Source: Prevotella sp.
GTDB taxonomy: Bacteria > Bacteroidota > Bacteroidia > Bacteroidales > Bacteroidaceae
Direction of reading: 5' to 3'
DNA: 64,000 bases
Assembly: GCA_016285075.1 (NCBI GenBank)
Contig: JAEEQB010000013.1
Location: forward strand, 24,142 to 88,141
The notes under the pieces were generated by a model. The model was not told where the DNA came from and searched no databases. It worked only from the letters and a program-made list of their open reading frames with translations. Positions 48,336 through 62,134 of the stretch are shown here, one piece after another. Numbering within the stretch: the stretch's first letter is position 1; every line of letters begins with the position of its first letter. The position numbers were made by a program, and so were the translations under genes.

Positions 48336-48395
48336 CACTATGGAGATATGAATGTTTGTTACTTTCCGGGGAAAATGCTTTCGGCAATGAAGGGA

Positions 48396-51300
48396 CTACT
48401 TCTCGTCGAGCACATTCTCTGACACGAAGTCGAGCACGTTCTTGCGGTTGGCCTGCATGCGCTCGTAGTCTTCCTTGGAACCGACGATGATCTTCTCGAA
48501 CTCGCGCAGACCGGTTCCGGCAGGGATGAGGTGACCGCAGATCACGTTCTCCTTCATTCCCTCCAGATAGTCCTCCTTGCCACGGATAGCTGCCTCGTTG
48601 AGCACCTTCGTGGTCTCCTGGAACGATGCTGCAGACATGAAGCTCTTGGTCTGGAGGGCTGCACGGGTGATACCCTGCAGGATCTGGGTACTGGTGGCGG
48701 GCACGGCATCACGCACCTGGACAAGCTTCATGTCACGGCGCTTCAGCGATGAGTTCTCGTCACGCAGCTTGCGGGCTGTCACTATCTGACCTGCCTTCAT
48801 GTTCTCGGAGTCACCGGCATCGGTAACCACCTTCTTACCCCAGATGCGGTCGTTCTCCTCGGCGAAGTCGAGCTTGTCGACAATCTCCTGCTCGAGGAAC
48901 GAGGTGTCACCGGGATCGTTGATCTGCACCTTGCGCATCATCTGACGAACGATGATCTCAAAGTGTTTGTCGTTGATCTTGATACCCTGCAGACGATACA
49001 CGTCCTGTACCTCGTTGACGATATACTCCTGGACAGCGGTGGGACCCTTGATGGCAAGGATGTCGTTGGGCGTGATGGCACCGTCGGACAACGGGGTACC
49101 GGCACGCACGGCATCGTGCTCCTGTACCAGGATCTGCTTGGAGAGCGAGACAAGGTACTTGCGCTGGTCACCCGACTTCGAGGTGACGATGATCTCACGG
49201 TTACCACGCTTCACCTTACCCATGGTCACCTCACCGTCAATCTCACTGACAACAGCGGGGTTCGACGGGTTACGGGCCTCGAAGAGCTCTGTGACACGGG
49301 GCAGACCGGCGGTGATGTCACCACCCTTGGCAGCAGCACGCGGGATCTTCACCAGCGTCTCACCGGTCTTCACGGTCTGACCGTCCTCTACCACCACGTG
49401 GCCTCCCACAGGGAAGTTATAGGTACCTATCTTCTCACCATCGGCACCGATGATGTCACAGGTAGGAACCTTCGAACGGTCTTTCGACTCGGTGATGATC
49501 TTCTCAGTAAGACCGGTGGTCTCGTCGGTCTCGGCACGGAAGGTGACATTCTCTATGACATCATTGAACTTCAGCGTACCGGCATACTCTGTGACGATGA
49601 CTGCATTGAAGGGATCCCACTGGGCTATCTTGTCGTTCTTCTTCACACGATCTCCGTTCTTGAAATAGAGGGATGAACCGTAGGGTACATTCACCGTGGA
49701 GAGCACAATCTTCGTATTGGTATCGACAAAGCGCAACTCACCCAGACGGCTGACTACCATCTCACACATACGACCATCCTCGTCGAACGGTACGGTGCGC
49801 ACTTCCTCAAGCTCTATCACTGCATTCTCGTACTTCGAGACGATGCTGGCATTGGCTGCTGCATTGGCTGCCACACCACCGGCGTGGAACGTACGGAGGG
49901 TAAGCTGCGTACCCGGCTCACCAATGGCCTGGGCTGCAATCACACCGACTGCCTCACCCTTCTGCACCATGCGGCGCGTGGCAAGGTTACGGCCATAGCA
50001 CTTCATACATACACCCTTCTTCGACTCACAGGTCAGCACGGAACGGATCTCAACGCTCTCGATCTCGGCCTTCTCAATGGCTTCTGCCACTGCCTCGGTG
50101 ATCTCCTCACCCGACGCGACAATCGTCTCACCGGTATGCGGATGGATGATATCATGCACTGACACACGACCCAGGATACGCTCGTAGAGGGAGCTGATGA
50201 CCTCGTCACCACTCTTCAGGGCCGTGCAGACGAGTCCACGCAACGTTCCGCAGTCTTCCTCGGTGATGATGACATCGTGAGACACATCGACGAGTCGACG
50301 GGTAAGGTAACCAGCATCGGCTGTCTTCATGGCGGTGTCTGCCAGACCCTTACGGGCACCGTGGGTCGAGATGAAGTACTCCAGCACGGACATTCCTTCC
50401 TTGAAGTTCGACAGAATGGGGTTCTCAATAATCTGATGGCCCTCGGCACCGGCCTTCTGAGGCTTGGCCATCAGACCGCGGATTCCTGAGAGCTGCTTGA
50501 TCTGGTCCTTACTACCACGGGCTCCGGAGTCGAGCATCATGAACACGGCATTGAAACCCTGGTCGGCCTCGGTCATCTGCTTCAGCAGGATGTTACCGAT
50601 GTCATTGTTGACGTGCGTCCACGTGTCAATGACCTGATTGTAACGCTCGTTGTCGGTGATGAAGCCCATGTTGTAGTTGTCGGTGATGGTACGCACTTCC
50701 TCATTACCCTTGGCAATGAGCTCGGCCTTCTCCTTCGGGATGATGATGTCATCGAGGTTGAAGGACAGACCGGCCAGATAGGCCATGCGGTAACCCAGGT
50801 TCTTGATACCGTCAAGGAACTCGCATGCCTCGGCAAAACCCACATGCTCTATGACATCGGCAATGATGTCACGCAGGGACTTCTTGGAGATGACGGTATT
50901 GACGAATCCTACTTCATCAGGGATGATGCCATTCACGATAACACGACCGACAGAGGTCTCCACGGTGTGGCGTACCTTCTGACCGTCAACGATGTCGTCA
51001 ACGACAACCTTCACCAGGGCGTGCAGGTCGCACTTGCCTTCATTACGGGCAATGATGGCCTCCTCGGGACCGTAGAACGACAGTCCCTCGCCCTTGGCAC
51101 CCGGACGGATCTTGGTGATATAGTAGAGACCAAGCACCATGTCCTGAGAAGGAACGGTGATAGGTGCACCATTGGCAGGATTGAGGATATTATGGCTCTG
51201 GAGCATCAGCAGCTGAGCCTCGAGGATGGCCTCGTTGGAAAGGGGAAGGTGCACAGCCATCTGGTCACCGTCAAAGTCTGCATTGAAGGCGGTACAGGCC

Positions 51301-52727
51301 AGCGGATGAAGCTGGATGGCCTTACCCTCGATCAGCTTCGGCTGGAATGCCTGGATACCCAGACGGTGCAGCGTAGGAGCACGGTTCAGAAGAACGGGAT
51401 GACCCTTCATCACATTCTCCAGGATATCCCAGATGACCGGTTCGCGACGGTCAACGATCTTCTTGGCCGACTTCACCGTCTTGACAATACCGCGCTCTAT
51501 GAGCTTGCGGATGATGAAGGGCTTGTAGAGCTCGGCTGCCATGAGCTTCGGCAGACCGCACTCACCCATCTTCAGCTCCGGACCGACGACAATCACCGAA
51601 CGGGCGGAGTAGTCAACACGCTTACCTAACAGGTTCTGACGGAAACGGCCCTGCTTTCCCTTCAAGGAGTCCGAGAGCGATTTCAACGGACGGTTGGAGT
51701 CACTCTTCACGGCTGAGGACTTGCGGCTGTTGTCAAACAGCGAGTCCACTGCCTCCTGCAGCATACGCTTCTCGTTGCGCAGGATGACCTCGGGTGCATG
51801 GATCTCAATGAGTCTCTTCAGACGGTTGTTGCGGATGATGACCCGACGATAGAGGTCGTTAAGGTCACTCGTGGCGAAACGACCACCGTCCAGGGGTACC
51901 AGAGGACGCAGCTCGGGAGGTGTCACGGGGATAATCTTCATGATCATCCACTCAGGACGGTTGATGCCCTTCTCCACACTCTGGCGGAATGCCTCCACCA
52001 CCTGCAGACGCTTCAAGGCCTCGTTCTTGCGCTGTACCGACGAGTCGGTATTGGCACGGTCACGAAGCTCATAGGACAGTGAGTCGAGGTCGAGCTTCAC
52101 CAGCAGGTCGTAGACAGCCTCAGCACCCATCTTCGCAATGAACTTATTGGGATCGCTGTCATCAAGATAGTCGTTGTTCTCACCCACTACATTGTCGATG
52201 ATCTCGTTGTATTCCTCTTCTGAAAGCAGGTCATACATCTGGGAACCTAATGCGGGGTTGCCCTCTCCGTCCTTCTTGCCAGCCATCACACCGGGCTGGA
52301 TAACGACATAACGCTCGTAATAGATGACGGAGTCGAGTTTCTTCGTGGGAAGTCCCAGCAGGTAGCCTATCTTGTTGGGCAGGGAACGGAAATACCAGAT
52401 ATGGGCAACGGGAACCACCAGCTCAATATGTCCGGCACGCTCACGACGCACCTTCTTCTCGGTGACTTCCACACCGCAACGGTCACAGACAATACCCTTG
52501 TAACGGATACGCTTGTACTTGCCGCAGGCACACTCATAGTCCTTCGTGGGACCGAAGATGCGCTCGCAGAACAAACCGTCACGCTCTGGCTTATAGGTAC
52601 GGTAGTTGATGGTCTCAGGCTTGGTAACCTCACCGAAAGAGTTCTCGAGAATCTCCTCAGGTGAAGCCAGTCCGATGGTAATCTTGGTGAAATTACTCTT
52701 TGTCTTTATATCTTTCTTGAAAGCCAT
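48396..52727 (-). CDS. rpoC: DNA-directed RNA polymerase subunit beta'
   Basis: A 1443-residue catalytic subunit. The N-terminal zinc site is [20 protein letters not shown]; the clamp and bridge regions follow; the absolutely conserved magnesium motif is [16 protein letters not shown]; the second zinc-binding site includes [17 protein letters not shown]; the trigger loop region reads [20 protein letters not shown]. It pairs with rpoB 36 bp upstream. The spacer to rpoB consists of a period-7 repeat. No truncation or unusual insertion was noticed. Confidence 0.99.
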   Translation of the reverse strand: MAFKKDIKTKSNFTKITIGLASPEEILENSFGEVTKPETINYRTYKPERDGLFCERIFGPTKDYECACGKYKRIRYKGIVCDRCGVEVTEKKVRRERAGHIELVVPVAHIWYFRSLPNKIGYLLGLPTKKLDSVIYYERYVVIQPGVMAGKKDGEGNPALGSQMYDLLSEEEYNEIIDNVVGENNDYLDDSDPNKFIAKMGAEAVYDLLVKLDLDSLSYELRDRANTDSSVQRKNEALKRLQVVEAFRQSVEKGINRPEWMIMKIIPVTPPELRPLVPLDGGRFATSDLNDLYRRVIIRNNRLKRLIEIHAPEVILRNEKRMLQEAVDSLFDNSRKSSAVKSDSNRPLKSLSDSLKGKQGRFRQNLLGKRVDYSARSVIVVGPELKMGECGLPKLMAAELYKPFIIRKLIERGIVKTVKSAKKIVDRREPVIWDILENVMKGHPVLLNRAPTLHRLGIQAFQPKLIEGKAIQLHPLACTAFNADFDGDQMAVHLPLSNEAILEAQLLMLQSHNILNPANGAPITVPSQDMVLGLYYITKIRPGAKGEGLSFYGPEEAIIARNEGKCDLHALVKVVVDDIVDGQKVRHTVETSVGRVIVNGIIPDEVGFVNTVISKKSLRDIIADVIEHVGFAEACEFLDGIKNLGYRMAYLAGLSFNLDDIIIPKEKAELIAKGNEEVRTITDNYNMGFITDNERYNQVIDTWTHVNNDIGNILLKQMTEADQGFNAVFMMLDSGARGSKDQIKQLSGIRGLMAKPQKAGAEGHQIIENPILSNFKEGMSVLEYFISTHGARKGLADTAMKTADAGYLTRRLVDVSHDVIITEEDCGTLRGLVCTALKSGDEVISSLYERILGRVSVHDIIHPHTGETIVASGEEITEAVAEAIEKAEIESVEIRSVLTCESKKGVCMKCYGRNLATRRMVQKGEAVGVIAAQAIGEPGTQLTLRTFHAGGVAANAAANASIVSKYENAVIELEEVRTVPFDEDGRMCEMVVSRLGELRFVDTNTKIVLSTVNVPYGSSLYFKNGDRVKKNDKIAQWDPFNAVIVTEYAGTLKFNDVIENVTFRAETDETTGLTEKIITESKDRSKVPTCDIIGADGEKIGTYNFPVGGHVVVEDGQTVKTGETLVKIPRAAAKGGDITAGLPRVTELFEARNPSNPAVVSEIDGEVTMGKVKRGNREIIVTSKSGDQRKYLVSLSKQILVQEHDAVRAGTPLSDGAITPNDILAIKGPTAVQEYIVNEVQDVYRLQGIKINDKHFEIIVRQMMRKVQINDPGDTSFLEQEIVDKLDFAEENDRIWGKKVVTDAGDSENMKAGQIVTARKLRDENSSLKRRDMKLVQVRDAVPATSTQILQGITRAALQTKSFMSAASFQETTKVLNEAAIRGKEDYLEGMKENVICGHLIPAGTGLREFEKIIVGSKEDYERMQANRKNVLDFVSENVLDEK

Positions 52728-52728
52728 A

Positions 52729-52763
52729 ATTATCAGTTATAAATTATCTATTATCAATTACCT
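52729..52763 (+). repeat. Period-7 repeat filling the rpoB-rpoC spacer
   Basis: ATTATCA, GTTATAA, ATTATCT, ATTATCA, ATTACCT run from 52729 to 52763. The rpoC ATG ends at 52727 and the rpoB stop begins at 52764, so the array is the spacer almost exactly. Confidence 0.75.
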
Positions 52764-56576
<3,813 letters not shown>

Positions 56577-56674
56577 ATATGATTAAAAATGTTGTTTTCT
56601 GTTTATCCCAGACTCTCTTGACCATCCAACCTTTCAAGCCTTCCTACGCTATCTGGATTCAAGAGACAAGAAAA

Positions 56675-56707
56675 GGTTAGGGACCACCGACTGGGAAGTC
56701 CCTAACC
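56675..56707 (-). promoter_or_regulatory. Attenuator-like hairpin between rplL and rpoB
   Basis: On the minus strand GGTTAGGGAC (56707-56698) pairs perfectly with GTCCCTAACC (56684-56675), 13-nt loop, followed by TTTTCTTG. The position, between the ribosomal-protein genes and rpoB, is where many bacteria have a partial terminator that lowers rpoBC expression relative to L7/L12. Confidence 0.7.
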
Positions 56708-56730
56708 AAATGATATAACAATGTAACTGA

Positions 56731-57111
56731 TTACTTCAGCTCAACCTCAGCACCTGCGGCCTCGATGGTCTTCTTCAGGTTCTCAGCCTCGTCCTTGGAC
56801 AGACCCTCCTTGATGGTAGCAGGAGCACCGTCAACGAGATCCTTTGCCTCCTTCAGGCCAAGACCACAAGCTTCCTTCACAGCCTTCACAACCTGGAGCT
56901 TAGCAGCACCGGCTGACTTCAGGACTACGTCGAAAGAAGTCTTCTCCTCTGCAGCAGCAGCCTCACCACCAGCTGCGGGACCAGCAGCAACTGCAACAGC
57001 TGCAGCAGCAGGCTCAATTCCATACTCGTCCTTCAGGACTGTCTTCAACTCTTGAACTTCCTTTACTGTAAGGTTTACCAACTCTTCAGCAATAGCTTTA
57101 ATATCTGCCAT
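56731..57111 (-). CDS. rplL: 50S ribosomal protein L7/L12
   Basis: A 126-residue stalk protein. N-terminal dimerisation part ([20 protein letters not shown]), Ala-rich hinge ([20 protein letters not shown]) and C-terminal domain ([40 protein letters not shown]) that recruits translation factors. Normal length. It follows rplJ, whose product anchors it on the ribosome. Confidence 0.98.
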   Translation of the reverse strand: MADIKAIAEELVNLTVKEVQELKTVLKDEYGIEPAAAAVAVAAGPAAGGEAAAAEEKTSFDVVLKSAGAAKLQVVKAVKEACGLGLKEAKDLVDGAPATIKEGLSKDEAENLKKTIEAAGAEVELK

Positions 57112-57124
57112 TTTATTAAAAAAC

Positions 57125-57152
57125 TTTTAATTATTAATTCTTAATTGTTAAT
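57125..57152 (+). repeat. Period-7 repeat in the rplJ-rplL spacer
   Basis: TTTTAAT, TATTAAT, TCTTAAT, TGTTAAT, four 7-mers between the rplL start (57111) and the rplJ stop (57161). AT-rich drift could mimic this, but the TTAAT core recurs every 7 bp without a break. Confidence 0.6.
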
Positions 57153-57160
57153 TGAAAAAA

Positions 57161-57679
57161 TTAGCGCTCCTCCAAAGTCTTCAATACACCATGGATGGTA
57201 TTTGCGCCTGATTCGAGAGCGGAGATGACGCCCTGTGCAGGACCCTGAAGCATGGCCACAACGTCTGCAATGAGTTCGTTCTTGCTCTTGATAGAAACCA
57301 GCTCATCAAGCTTGTCAGCACCAACAAAGAAGCCTTCCTCTGCATAAGCACCCTTCAGGGCGGGAACCTCTTCCTTCTTGGTCTTGTATTCCTTGAGCAG
57401 CTTGGCCGGAGCGTTAGCCGTCTGAGTGAACATCAGGGCGGTGTTGCCCTTCAGACAGTCATACAGCGGAGAATAGTCTATTTCTGCAACTTCAAAAGCC
57501 TTATGCAGCAAGGTGTTCTTCACCACCAGCAGCTTGATGTCGTTCTTGAAGCACTGACGACGAAGATTGCTCGTCTTCTCGGCATTCAGACCAGTCAGGT
57601 CTACCAGATAGAAATGAGCATATTCCTTCAGCTTCTCACCGAGTTCAACAATGATAGTATCTTTTAATTCCTTTTTCAT
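57161..57679 (-). CDS. rplJ: 50S ribosomal protein L10
   Basis: A 172-residue stalk-base protein. N-terminal rRNA-binding part (YAHFYLVDLTGLNAEKTSNL, RRQCFKNDIKLLVVKNTLLH), the KGNTALMFTQ segment, and the C-terminal helix that binds L7/L12 dimers (VAMLQGPAQGVISALESGAN). The spacers on both sides are short and repeat-like; I found no clear L10 leader structure. Confidence 0.98.
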   Translation of the reverse strand: MKKELKDTIIVELGEKLKEYAHFYLVDLTGLNAEKTSNLRRQCFKNDIKLLVVKNTLLHKAFEVAEIDYSPLYDCLKGNTALMFTQTANAPAKLLKEYKTKKEEVPALKGAYAEEGFFVGADKLDELVSIKSKNELIADVVAMLQGPAQGVISALESGANTIHGVLKTLEER

Positions 57680-57680
57680 G

Positions 57681-57720
57681 TCAATCTTTCAACTTTTTAA
57701 TCTTTCGGTTTTCTAATTTT
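57681..57720 (+). repeat. Period-8 repeat in the rplA-rplJ spacer
   Basis: TCAATCTT, TCAACTTT, TTAATCTT, TCGGTTTT, CTAATTTT: five 8-mers covering the spacer between the rplJ start and the rplA stop. Related in style to the period-7 arrays. Confidence 0.55.
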
Positions 57721-58411
57721 ACTCGACTGATTTAGGATCAACCTTGATACCAATACTCATCGTGCTCGACAGATAGATACTCTTCAGATAGGTACCCTTG
57801 GCAGCAGCAGGCTTCAGCTTGATAATCGTGGAGATGAACTCCTTCGCATTCTCAAAAATCTGATCGGGTGTGAAAGTGACCTTGCCGATTGAGGTATGGA
57901 CAATACCAGACTTGTCAACCTTAAAGTCTATCTTACCCTGCTTTACTTCCTTCACTGCCTTGGCTACATCCATAGTAACAGTGCCACTCTTCGGGTTTGG
58001 CATCAGTCCGCGAGGACCGAGGATACGTCCGAGAGGACCCAGTTTTCCCATGCAAGAAGGCATCGTGATGATCACATCCACATCTGTCCAACCACCCTTG
58101 ATCTTATCGATATACTCGTCAAGACCTACGTAGTCGGCACCGGCCTCCTTGGCAGCAGCTTCCTGGTCGGGTGTACAGAGAGCGAGAACACGCGTCACCT
58201 TACCGGTTCCGTTGGGCAGCGATACCACACCACGGACCATCTGGTTGGCTTTACGCGGGTCTACACCCAAGCGTACGTCAATGTCAACCGAAGCCTCAAA
58301 CTTCGTCGTGGTGACTTCTTTCACCAGCGCAGCGGCTTCTTTCAACGTATAGGCTTTCCCTGCTTCAACCTTATCAGCTACTAACTTTTGATTTTTTGTC
58401 AGTTTACTCAT
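57719..58411 (-). CDS. rplA: 50S ribosomal protein L1
   Basis: A 230-residue L1-stalk protein that binds 23S rRNA and often represses its own operon. Motifs: [55 protein letters not shown] and [20 protein letters not shown]. Normal length. Its stop lies in a period-8 spacer. Confidence 0.98.
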   Translation of the reverse strand: MSKLTKNQKLVADKVEAGKAYTLKEAAALVKEVTTTKFEASVDIDVRLGVDPRKANQMVRGVVSLPNGTGKVTRVLALCTPDQEAAAKEAGADYVGLDEYIDKIKGGWTDVDVIITMPSCMGKLGPLGRILGPRGLMPNPKSGTVTMDVAKAVKEVKQGKIDFKVDKSGIVHTSIGKVTFTPDQIFENAKEFISTIIKLKPAAAKGTYLKSIYLSSTMSIGIKVDPKSVE

Positions 58412-58432
58412 GTCCTTAATTGAAGTTATTTG

Positions 58433-58873
58433 TTATTTACCAGGGAACTCCCCTTTTACAGTGATACCCATACTACGGGCTGTACCGGCAATCAGCTTCA
58501 TGGCCGACTCCACTGTGAAACAGTTGAGGTCTGCCATCTTGTCCTCGGCAATAGCACGAACCTGATCCCAGGTCACACTGGCCACCTTCTTACGGTTGGG
58601 CTCTGATGAACCACCCTTTACCTTGGCAGCCTCAAGCAGCTGGACAGCTGCGGGAGGAGTCTTGATGACGAAACTGAATGACTTGTCAGTATAGTAGGTG
58701 ATAACAACAGGAAGAATCTTTCCTGCCTTATCCTGGGTTCTGGCGTTGAACTCTTTGCAGAATCCCATAATGTTAATACCCTTAGAACCCAGAGCAGGAC
58801 CTACGGGGGGAGAGGGATTTGCAGCGCCACCTTTAATCTGTAATTTGATTAATCCAGCAACTTCTTTAGCCAT
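58433..58873 (-). CDS. rplK: 50S ribosomal protein L11
   Basis: A 146-residue protein of the GTPase-associated centre. Motifs: [40 protein letters not shown] and the C-terminal rRNA-binding [17 protein letters not shown]. First gene after nusG. Its leader contains two hairpins that may bind L1. Confidence 0.98.
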   Translation of the reverse strand: MAKEVAGLIKLQIKGGAANPSPPVGPALGSKGINIMGFCKEFNARTQDKAGKILPVVITYYTDKSFSFVIKTPPAAVQLLEAAKVKGGSSEPNRKKVASVTWDQVRAIAEDKMADLNCFTVESAMKLIAGTARSMGITVKGEFPGK

Positions 58874-58910
58874 TTCTGTTTATAAATAATTATTGTTGTT
58901 TATATAAGCC

Positions 58911-58971
58911 AAGGCGTGGAAGCCACCTTTAGCCCTATATAGAACAGGCACACCGTAACAAAATTGTGCCT
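58911..58971 (-). promoter_or_regulatory. Two hairpins in the rplK leader
   Basis: Minus strand: AGGCACA...TGTGCCT (58971-58946), then AAGGTGG-CTT-CCACGCCTT (58929-58911). The second has the short GTGG/CCAC stem expected of an L1-binding mimic, making autogenous control of rplKA plausible. No promoter box is evident in the 98-bp spacer. Confidence 0.45.
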
Positions 58972-59517
58972 TTATTCCTTCTCTACTTGATTGAATGAGA
59001 GTTCCAACGGCGTCTTGCGACCGAAGATCTTCACCGCAACCTTCAACGAATGCTTGTCAGCATTCACCTCTTCTATGATTCCACTGAAACCGCTGAACGG
59101 ACCGTCGGTCACCTTCACGGCCTCGTCCACCGTGAACGGAATGGTCATCTCCTCTGCCTTGATGGTTATCTCATCGGCTGTGCCGAGAATGCGGTTGATT
59201 TCCGACTGACGCACGGCAGTGGGGTTGTCCATGCCACCAAGGAAACCTAGGACATTAGGAATGAAACGAAGGGTACTAGCAATCTCTCCCTGAAGATTGG
59301 CCTCGACAAGAACATATCCAGGAAGGAAAAGACGCTCCTTCACAACACGCTTGCCACTGCGCAACTGAGCATACTTCTCAGTCGGCAGCAACACCTGACC
59401 TACATGCGAGGCCAGATTAGGATTATTCTTCATCAACGCTTCCAGATACTCCTTCACCTTAGCTTCCTTACCACTGACAGCGCGGAGTACGTACCACTTC
59501 ATTCCAGTCTGAGTCAT
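58972..59517 (-). CDS. nusG: Transcription termination/antitermination protein NusG
   Basis: A 181-residue protein. NGN domain (KWYVLRAVSGKEAKVKEYLE, FLPGYVLVEANLQGEIASTL, VLGFLGGMDNPTAVRQSEIN) and a C-terminal KOW domain (EAVKVTDGPFSGFSGIIEEV). It binds RNA polymerase to control pausing and termination. It starts 14 bp after secE, in the conserved secE-nusG-rplKA order. Confidence 0.98.
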   Translation of the reverse strand: MTQTGMKWYVLRAVSGKEAKVKEYLEALMKNNPNLASHVGQVLLPTEKYAQLRSGKRVVKERLFLPGYVLVEANLQGEIASTLRFIPNVLGFLGGMDNPTAVRQSEINRILGTADEITIKAEEMTIPFTVDEAVKVTDGPFSGFSGIIEEVNADKHSLKVAVKIFGRKTPLELSFNQVEKE

Positions 59518-59530
59518 TTCTCTCTCGATA

Positions 59531-59719
59531 TTATCCTGGATATACCAAAGTCATGATTGACTTGAAAATCGTATCCATCACCCACACCACAAGGGCAATA
59601 ACCAGTGATGCAGACAAAACAACGACAGCGCTGTGAGTAAGCTCAGAGCGCGTCGGCCAAGTTGTCTTATGAGCAAGCTCGTCATAGCAAGCCTTGCAAT
59701 AGTCAATAAACTTCTTCAT
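59531..59719 (-). CDS. secE: Protein translocase subunit SecE
   Basis: A 62-residue single-helix subunit of the SecYEG channel: cytosolic amphipathic part KKFIDYCKACYDELAHKTTW followed by PTRSEL and one transmembrane helix (SAVVVLSASLVIALVVWVMD). The track's longer ORF (to 59797) reads through tRNA-Trp; the real start is MKKFIDY at 59719, which begins 20 bp after the tRNA end. Confidence 0.96.
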   Translation of the reverse strand: MKKFIDYCKACYDELAHKTTWPTRSELTHSAVVVLSASLVIALVVWVMDTIFKSIMTLVYPG

Positions 59720-59739
59720 TCTTCTTTCTTCTCTATTTG

Positions 59740-59812
59740 CACGGGAAGGAGGACTCGAACCCACGACCCTCGGTTTTGGAGACCGATGCTCTACCAACTG
59801 AGCTATTCCCGT
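59740..59812 (-). tRNA. tRNA-Trp (CCA)
   Basis: Cloverleaf on the minus strand: acceptor ACGGGAA with TTCCCGT, D-arm AGCTCAGTTGGTAGAGC, anticodon loop CTCCAAA (anticodon CCA) and T-loop GGGTTCGAGTCCT. The 3' CCA is not encoded. Its place between tuf and secE is the usual one. Confidence 0.95.
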
Positions 59813-59816
59813 ATGA

Positions 59817-59842
59817 AAGCCCCCACCCTTGAGCGGGGGCTT
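59817..59842 (-). terminator. Hairpin between tuf and tRNA-Trp
   Basis: AAGCCCCC (59817-59824) pairs with GGGGGCTT (59835-59842). It may terminate part of the tuf transcript or protect its 3' end upstream of tRNA processing. Few T residues follow on the minus strand. Confidence 0.6.
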
Positions 59843-59901
59843 CTGTTATTTCAAGTGTATCAAGGGCAGAAGAGCATCTTCTCTCTTCACACTTCTCTTT
59901 C

Positions 59902-61095
59902 TTAGTCCTCGTAAACCTCGGTGATCTGACCAGAACCAACGGTGCGGCCACCTTCACGGATAGCGAAACGCAGACCCTGGTTCAGAGCTACAGCGTAGAT
60001 CAGCTCAACAGTGATCTCCACGTTGTCACCAGGCATCACCATCTCAACGCCTGCGGGCAGAGTGATCTCACCCGTGCAGTCCATGGTGCGGAGGTAGAAC
60101 TGGGGACGATACTTGTTGCCGAACGGAGTGTGACGACCACCCTCTTCCTTCTTCAGGACATAGATAGAAGCCTTGAACTTCTTGAAGGGCTTGATCTGTC
60201 CGGGATGGCAGAGCACCATACCACGCTTGATCTCGTTCTTGTCGATACCACGGAGCAGCAGACCTACGTTATCACCAGCCTGACCCTCGTCAAGAATCTT
60301 ACGGAACATCTCAACACCGGTAACAACCGAGTTCTTGTCCTCACCAAGACCGAGCAGCTCAACAGCGTCACCAACATGGATCACACCAGTCTCGATACGG
60401 CCGGTAGCCACAGTACCACGACCTGTGATTGAGAACACGTCCTCAACAGGCATCAGGAAGGGCTTGTCAGTAGCACGGGGAGGCTCCTGAATCCACTCAT
60501 CGCAGACATTCATCAGCTCCATCACCTTGTCTTCCCACTTCTCAACACCGTTCAGGGCACCAAGAGCAGAACCACGGATAATAGGAGTATCATCCTCGAA
60601 CTCATACTGGGCGAGAATCTCCTGAACCTCCATCTCAACGAGCTCCAGCATCTCCTCATCGTCCACCATATCACACTTGTTCAGGAACACCACCAGACGG
60701 GGAACGTTTACCTGACGGGCGAGCAGGACGTGCTCACGGGTCTGAGGCATAGGACCGTCAGTAGCAGCAACAACAAGGATAGCACCGTCCATCTGAGCAG
60801 CACCAGTTACCATGTTCTTCACATAGTCAGCGTGTCCCGGGCAGTCCACGTGAGCATAGTGACGCTTCTCGGTCTCATACTCTACGTGAGCGGTGTTAAT
60901 AGTGATACCGCGCTCCTTCTCCTCAGGAGCATTGTCAATCTGGTCGAATGACTTGATCTTACCTTCGTTACCGGCAACACGCTTCGAAAGAACCAGCGTG
61001 ATAGCAGCGGTCAGAGTGGTCTTACCATGGTCAACGTGACCGATAGTACCAATGTTTACGTGCGGTTTGGTGCGCACAAATGTTTCTTTTGCCAT
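59902..61095 (-). CDS. tuf: Elongation factor Tu
   Basis: A 397-residue GTPase delivering aminoacyl-tRNA. G1 GHVDHGKTT, switch [22 protein letters not shown]3 DCPGHADY, G4 [11 protein letters not shown]5 GSALGALNG, and the C-terminal domains with [20 protein letters not shown]. Normal length. Upstream tRNA genes and downstream tRNA-Trp suggest one long precursor processed at the tRNAs. Confidence 0.99.
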   Translation of the reverse strand: MAKETFVRTKPHVNIGTIGHVDHGKTTLTAAITLVLSKRVAGNEGKIKSFDQIDNAPEEKERGITINTAHVEYETEKRHYAHVDCPGHADYVKNMVTGAAQMDGAILVVAATDGPMPQTREHVLLARQVNVPRLVVFLNKCDMVDDEEMLELVEMEVQEILAQYEFEDDTPIIRGSALGALNGVEKWEDKVMELMNVCDEWIQEPPRATDKPFLMPVEDVFSITGRGTVATGRIETGVIHVGDAVELLGLGEDKNSVVTGVEMFRKILDEGQAGDNVGLLLRGIDKNEIKRGMVLCHPGQIKPFKKFKASIYVLKKEEGGRHTPFGNKYRPQFYLRTMDCTGEITLPAGVEMVMPGDNVEITVELIYAVALNQGLRFAIREGGRTVGSGQITEVYED

Positions 61096-61158
61096 TGTTT
61101 TGTTGTTTATTAATTTTTTATTTGAAATACTTGTCTATGTTCCTCCTAACACTCAGAG

Positions 61159-61230
<72 letters not shown>

Positions 61231-61242
61231 ATTTTCACTTTG

Positions 61243-61315
61243 AGCGGAAAACGGGGCTCAAACCCGCGACCCCCAGCTTGGAAGGCTAGTGCTCTATCGA
61301 CTGAGCTATTTCCGC
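61243..61315 (-). tRNA. tRNA-Gly (TCC)
   Basis: Minus strand: acceptor GCGGAAA/TTTCCGC, D-arm AGCTCAGTCGATAGAGC, anticodon loop CTTCCAA (anticodon TCC), T-loop GGTTTGAGCCC. CCA not encoded. It lies 12 bp from tRNA-Thr(GGT). Confidence 0.93.
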
Positions 61316-61407
61316 ATAAACGTCGTTCCAGCTATTGCCCTTTGACAAAAAAAGCAAGCTCCCTTGTACCCGGCTTGCCGAAACTCCGCAAAACTCTCTT
61401 GAGTTGT

Positions 61408-61488
61408 GGGTGCTGATGGATTCGAACCACCGAAGTCGAAAGACAGCAGATTTACAGTCTGCCCCATTTGGCCACTCTGGAAAACACC
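61408..61488 (-). tRNA. tRNA-Tyr (GTA)
   Basis: Minus strand, with the long variable arm of a class II tRNA: anticodon loop CTGTAAA within GCAGA/TCTGC (anticodon GTA), variable arm GTCTTTCGACTTC, T-loop GGTTCGAATCC. The acceptor has one or two non-canonical pairs, and the exact 3' end is uncertain by one base. Confidence 0.9.
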
Positions 61489-61526
61489 CTTATGTCTGCC
61501 GGTTTTCACCGGACTTTTTTTTCTTT

Positions 61527-61627
61527 GGCTTTCGCCTATCCGAGCCTTACAGCTCAATTGGCTTTCGCCTTTGGCTTTCGCCTATCCGAGCCTTACAACT
61601 CAATTGGCTTTCGCCTATCCGAGCCTC
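61527..61627. repeat. Tandem 33-bp repeat between tRNA-Tyr and tRNA-Thr
   Basis: GGCTTTCGCCTATCCGAGCC starts units at 61527, 61573 and 61606. The first two continue TTACARCTCAATT (33 bp); an extra GGCTTTCGCCTT sits at 61560-61572. On the minus strand each unit carries a GGC-GAAA-GCC tetraloop hairpin. The last unit runs into the 3' end of tRNA-Thr(TGT). Confidence 0.8.
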
Positions 61628-61695
61628 TTGTCGGATTCGAACCAACGACCCCGAGATTACAAATCACGTGCTCTGGCCAACTGAGCTAAAGAGGC
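61622..61695 (-). tRNA. tRNA-Thr (TGT)
   Basis: Minus strand: acceptor GCCTCTT/AAGAGGC, D-arm AGCTCAGTTGGCCAGAGC, anticodon loop TTTGTAA (anticodon TGT), T-loop GGTTCGAATCC. CCA not encoded. First gene of the tRNA-tuf cluster. Confidence 0.92.
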
Positions 61696-61748
61696 TTTTC
61701 TTAGCAGCCGTCCTCTTTTCAGATTTACGACCTGTTGGAAAACGGCTG

Positions 61749-61779
61749 CAAAGGTAAGCATTATTTTTGAATTACCAAA
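61749..61779 (-). promoter_or_regulatory. Promoter of the tRNA-tuf cluster
   Basis: Minus strand TTTG (61779-61776), 19 nt, TACCTTTG (61756-61749), about 54 nt before tRNA-Thr(TGT). It is the only complete promoter I see for the run down to rpoC. Confidence 0.75.
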
Positions 61780-61796
61780 ACTTTTCGCGGTTTTTT

Positions 61797-62096
61797 TTAG
61801 TAATTTCTCAATTTTTCTTTGAATTTCTGCAGTTGAGCCCGCATAGAGTCGATGCAGAGGTCGGTTCCCTCCTCAAAAGTGTCACACGTTTTCTCTACAA
61901 ACAATGTGCTCCCAGGGACGCCTACACTCAGGCTCACTTCCTTGTTCTGGGCGGTTGCAGGCTTCACAACTTTTAATTGCACCTCAACTTTCTGTATGTC
62001 TTCAAATGTTTTCTCCAACTTGGCGACCTTCTTTTCGATGAACGCCTGTAACTTCTCGGTAGCGTCGAAATGAATCGACTGAATCTTAATTTCCAT
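61797..62096 (-). CDS. hpf: Short-form hibernation promoting factor (HPF/RaiA family)
   Basis: A 99-residue protein that binds the 30S decoding region and stores ribosomes in stationary phase. The pattern MEIKIQSIHFDATEKLQAFI, EKKVAKLEKTFEDIQKVEVQ and a C-terminal helix DLCIDSMRAQLQKFKEKL is the short HPF form without the dimerisation domain. It lies 38 bp after the Xer recombinase gene and has a perfect AGGAGGT 4 nt before the ATG, rare in this phylum. Confidence 0.93.
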   Translation of the reverse strand: MEIKIQSIHFDATEKLQAFIEKKVAKLEKTFEDIQKVEVQLKVVKPATAQNKEVSLSVGVPGSTLFVEKTCDTFEEGTDLCIDSMRAQLQKFKEKLRNY

Positions 62097-62100
62097 AGTT

Positions 62101-62107
62101 ACCTCCT
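62101..62107 (-). promoter_or_regulatory. Strong Shine-Dalgarno sequence before hpf
   Basis: Plus-strand ACCTCCT, that is AGGAGGT on the minus strand, with AACT between it and the ATG at 62096. Matches the site before hsp20. Confidence 0.85.
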
Positions 62108-62134
62108 ATTTTTTTTAATAGTTAATATATAAGG

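Noticed and set aside
59720-59797. Longer SecE N-terminus
   Set aside because: The extra codons read through tRNA-Trp (VVGSSPPSRA is a classic antisense/tRNA read-through string).
61306-61757. ORFs over the tRNA-Tyr/tRNA-Thr region
   Set aside because: They translate tRNA sequence and the 33-bp repeats; peptides such as GFEPTTPRLQ are typical tRNA-derived false ORFs.
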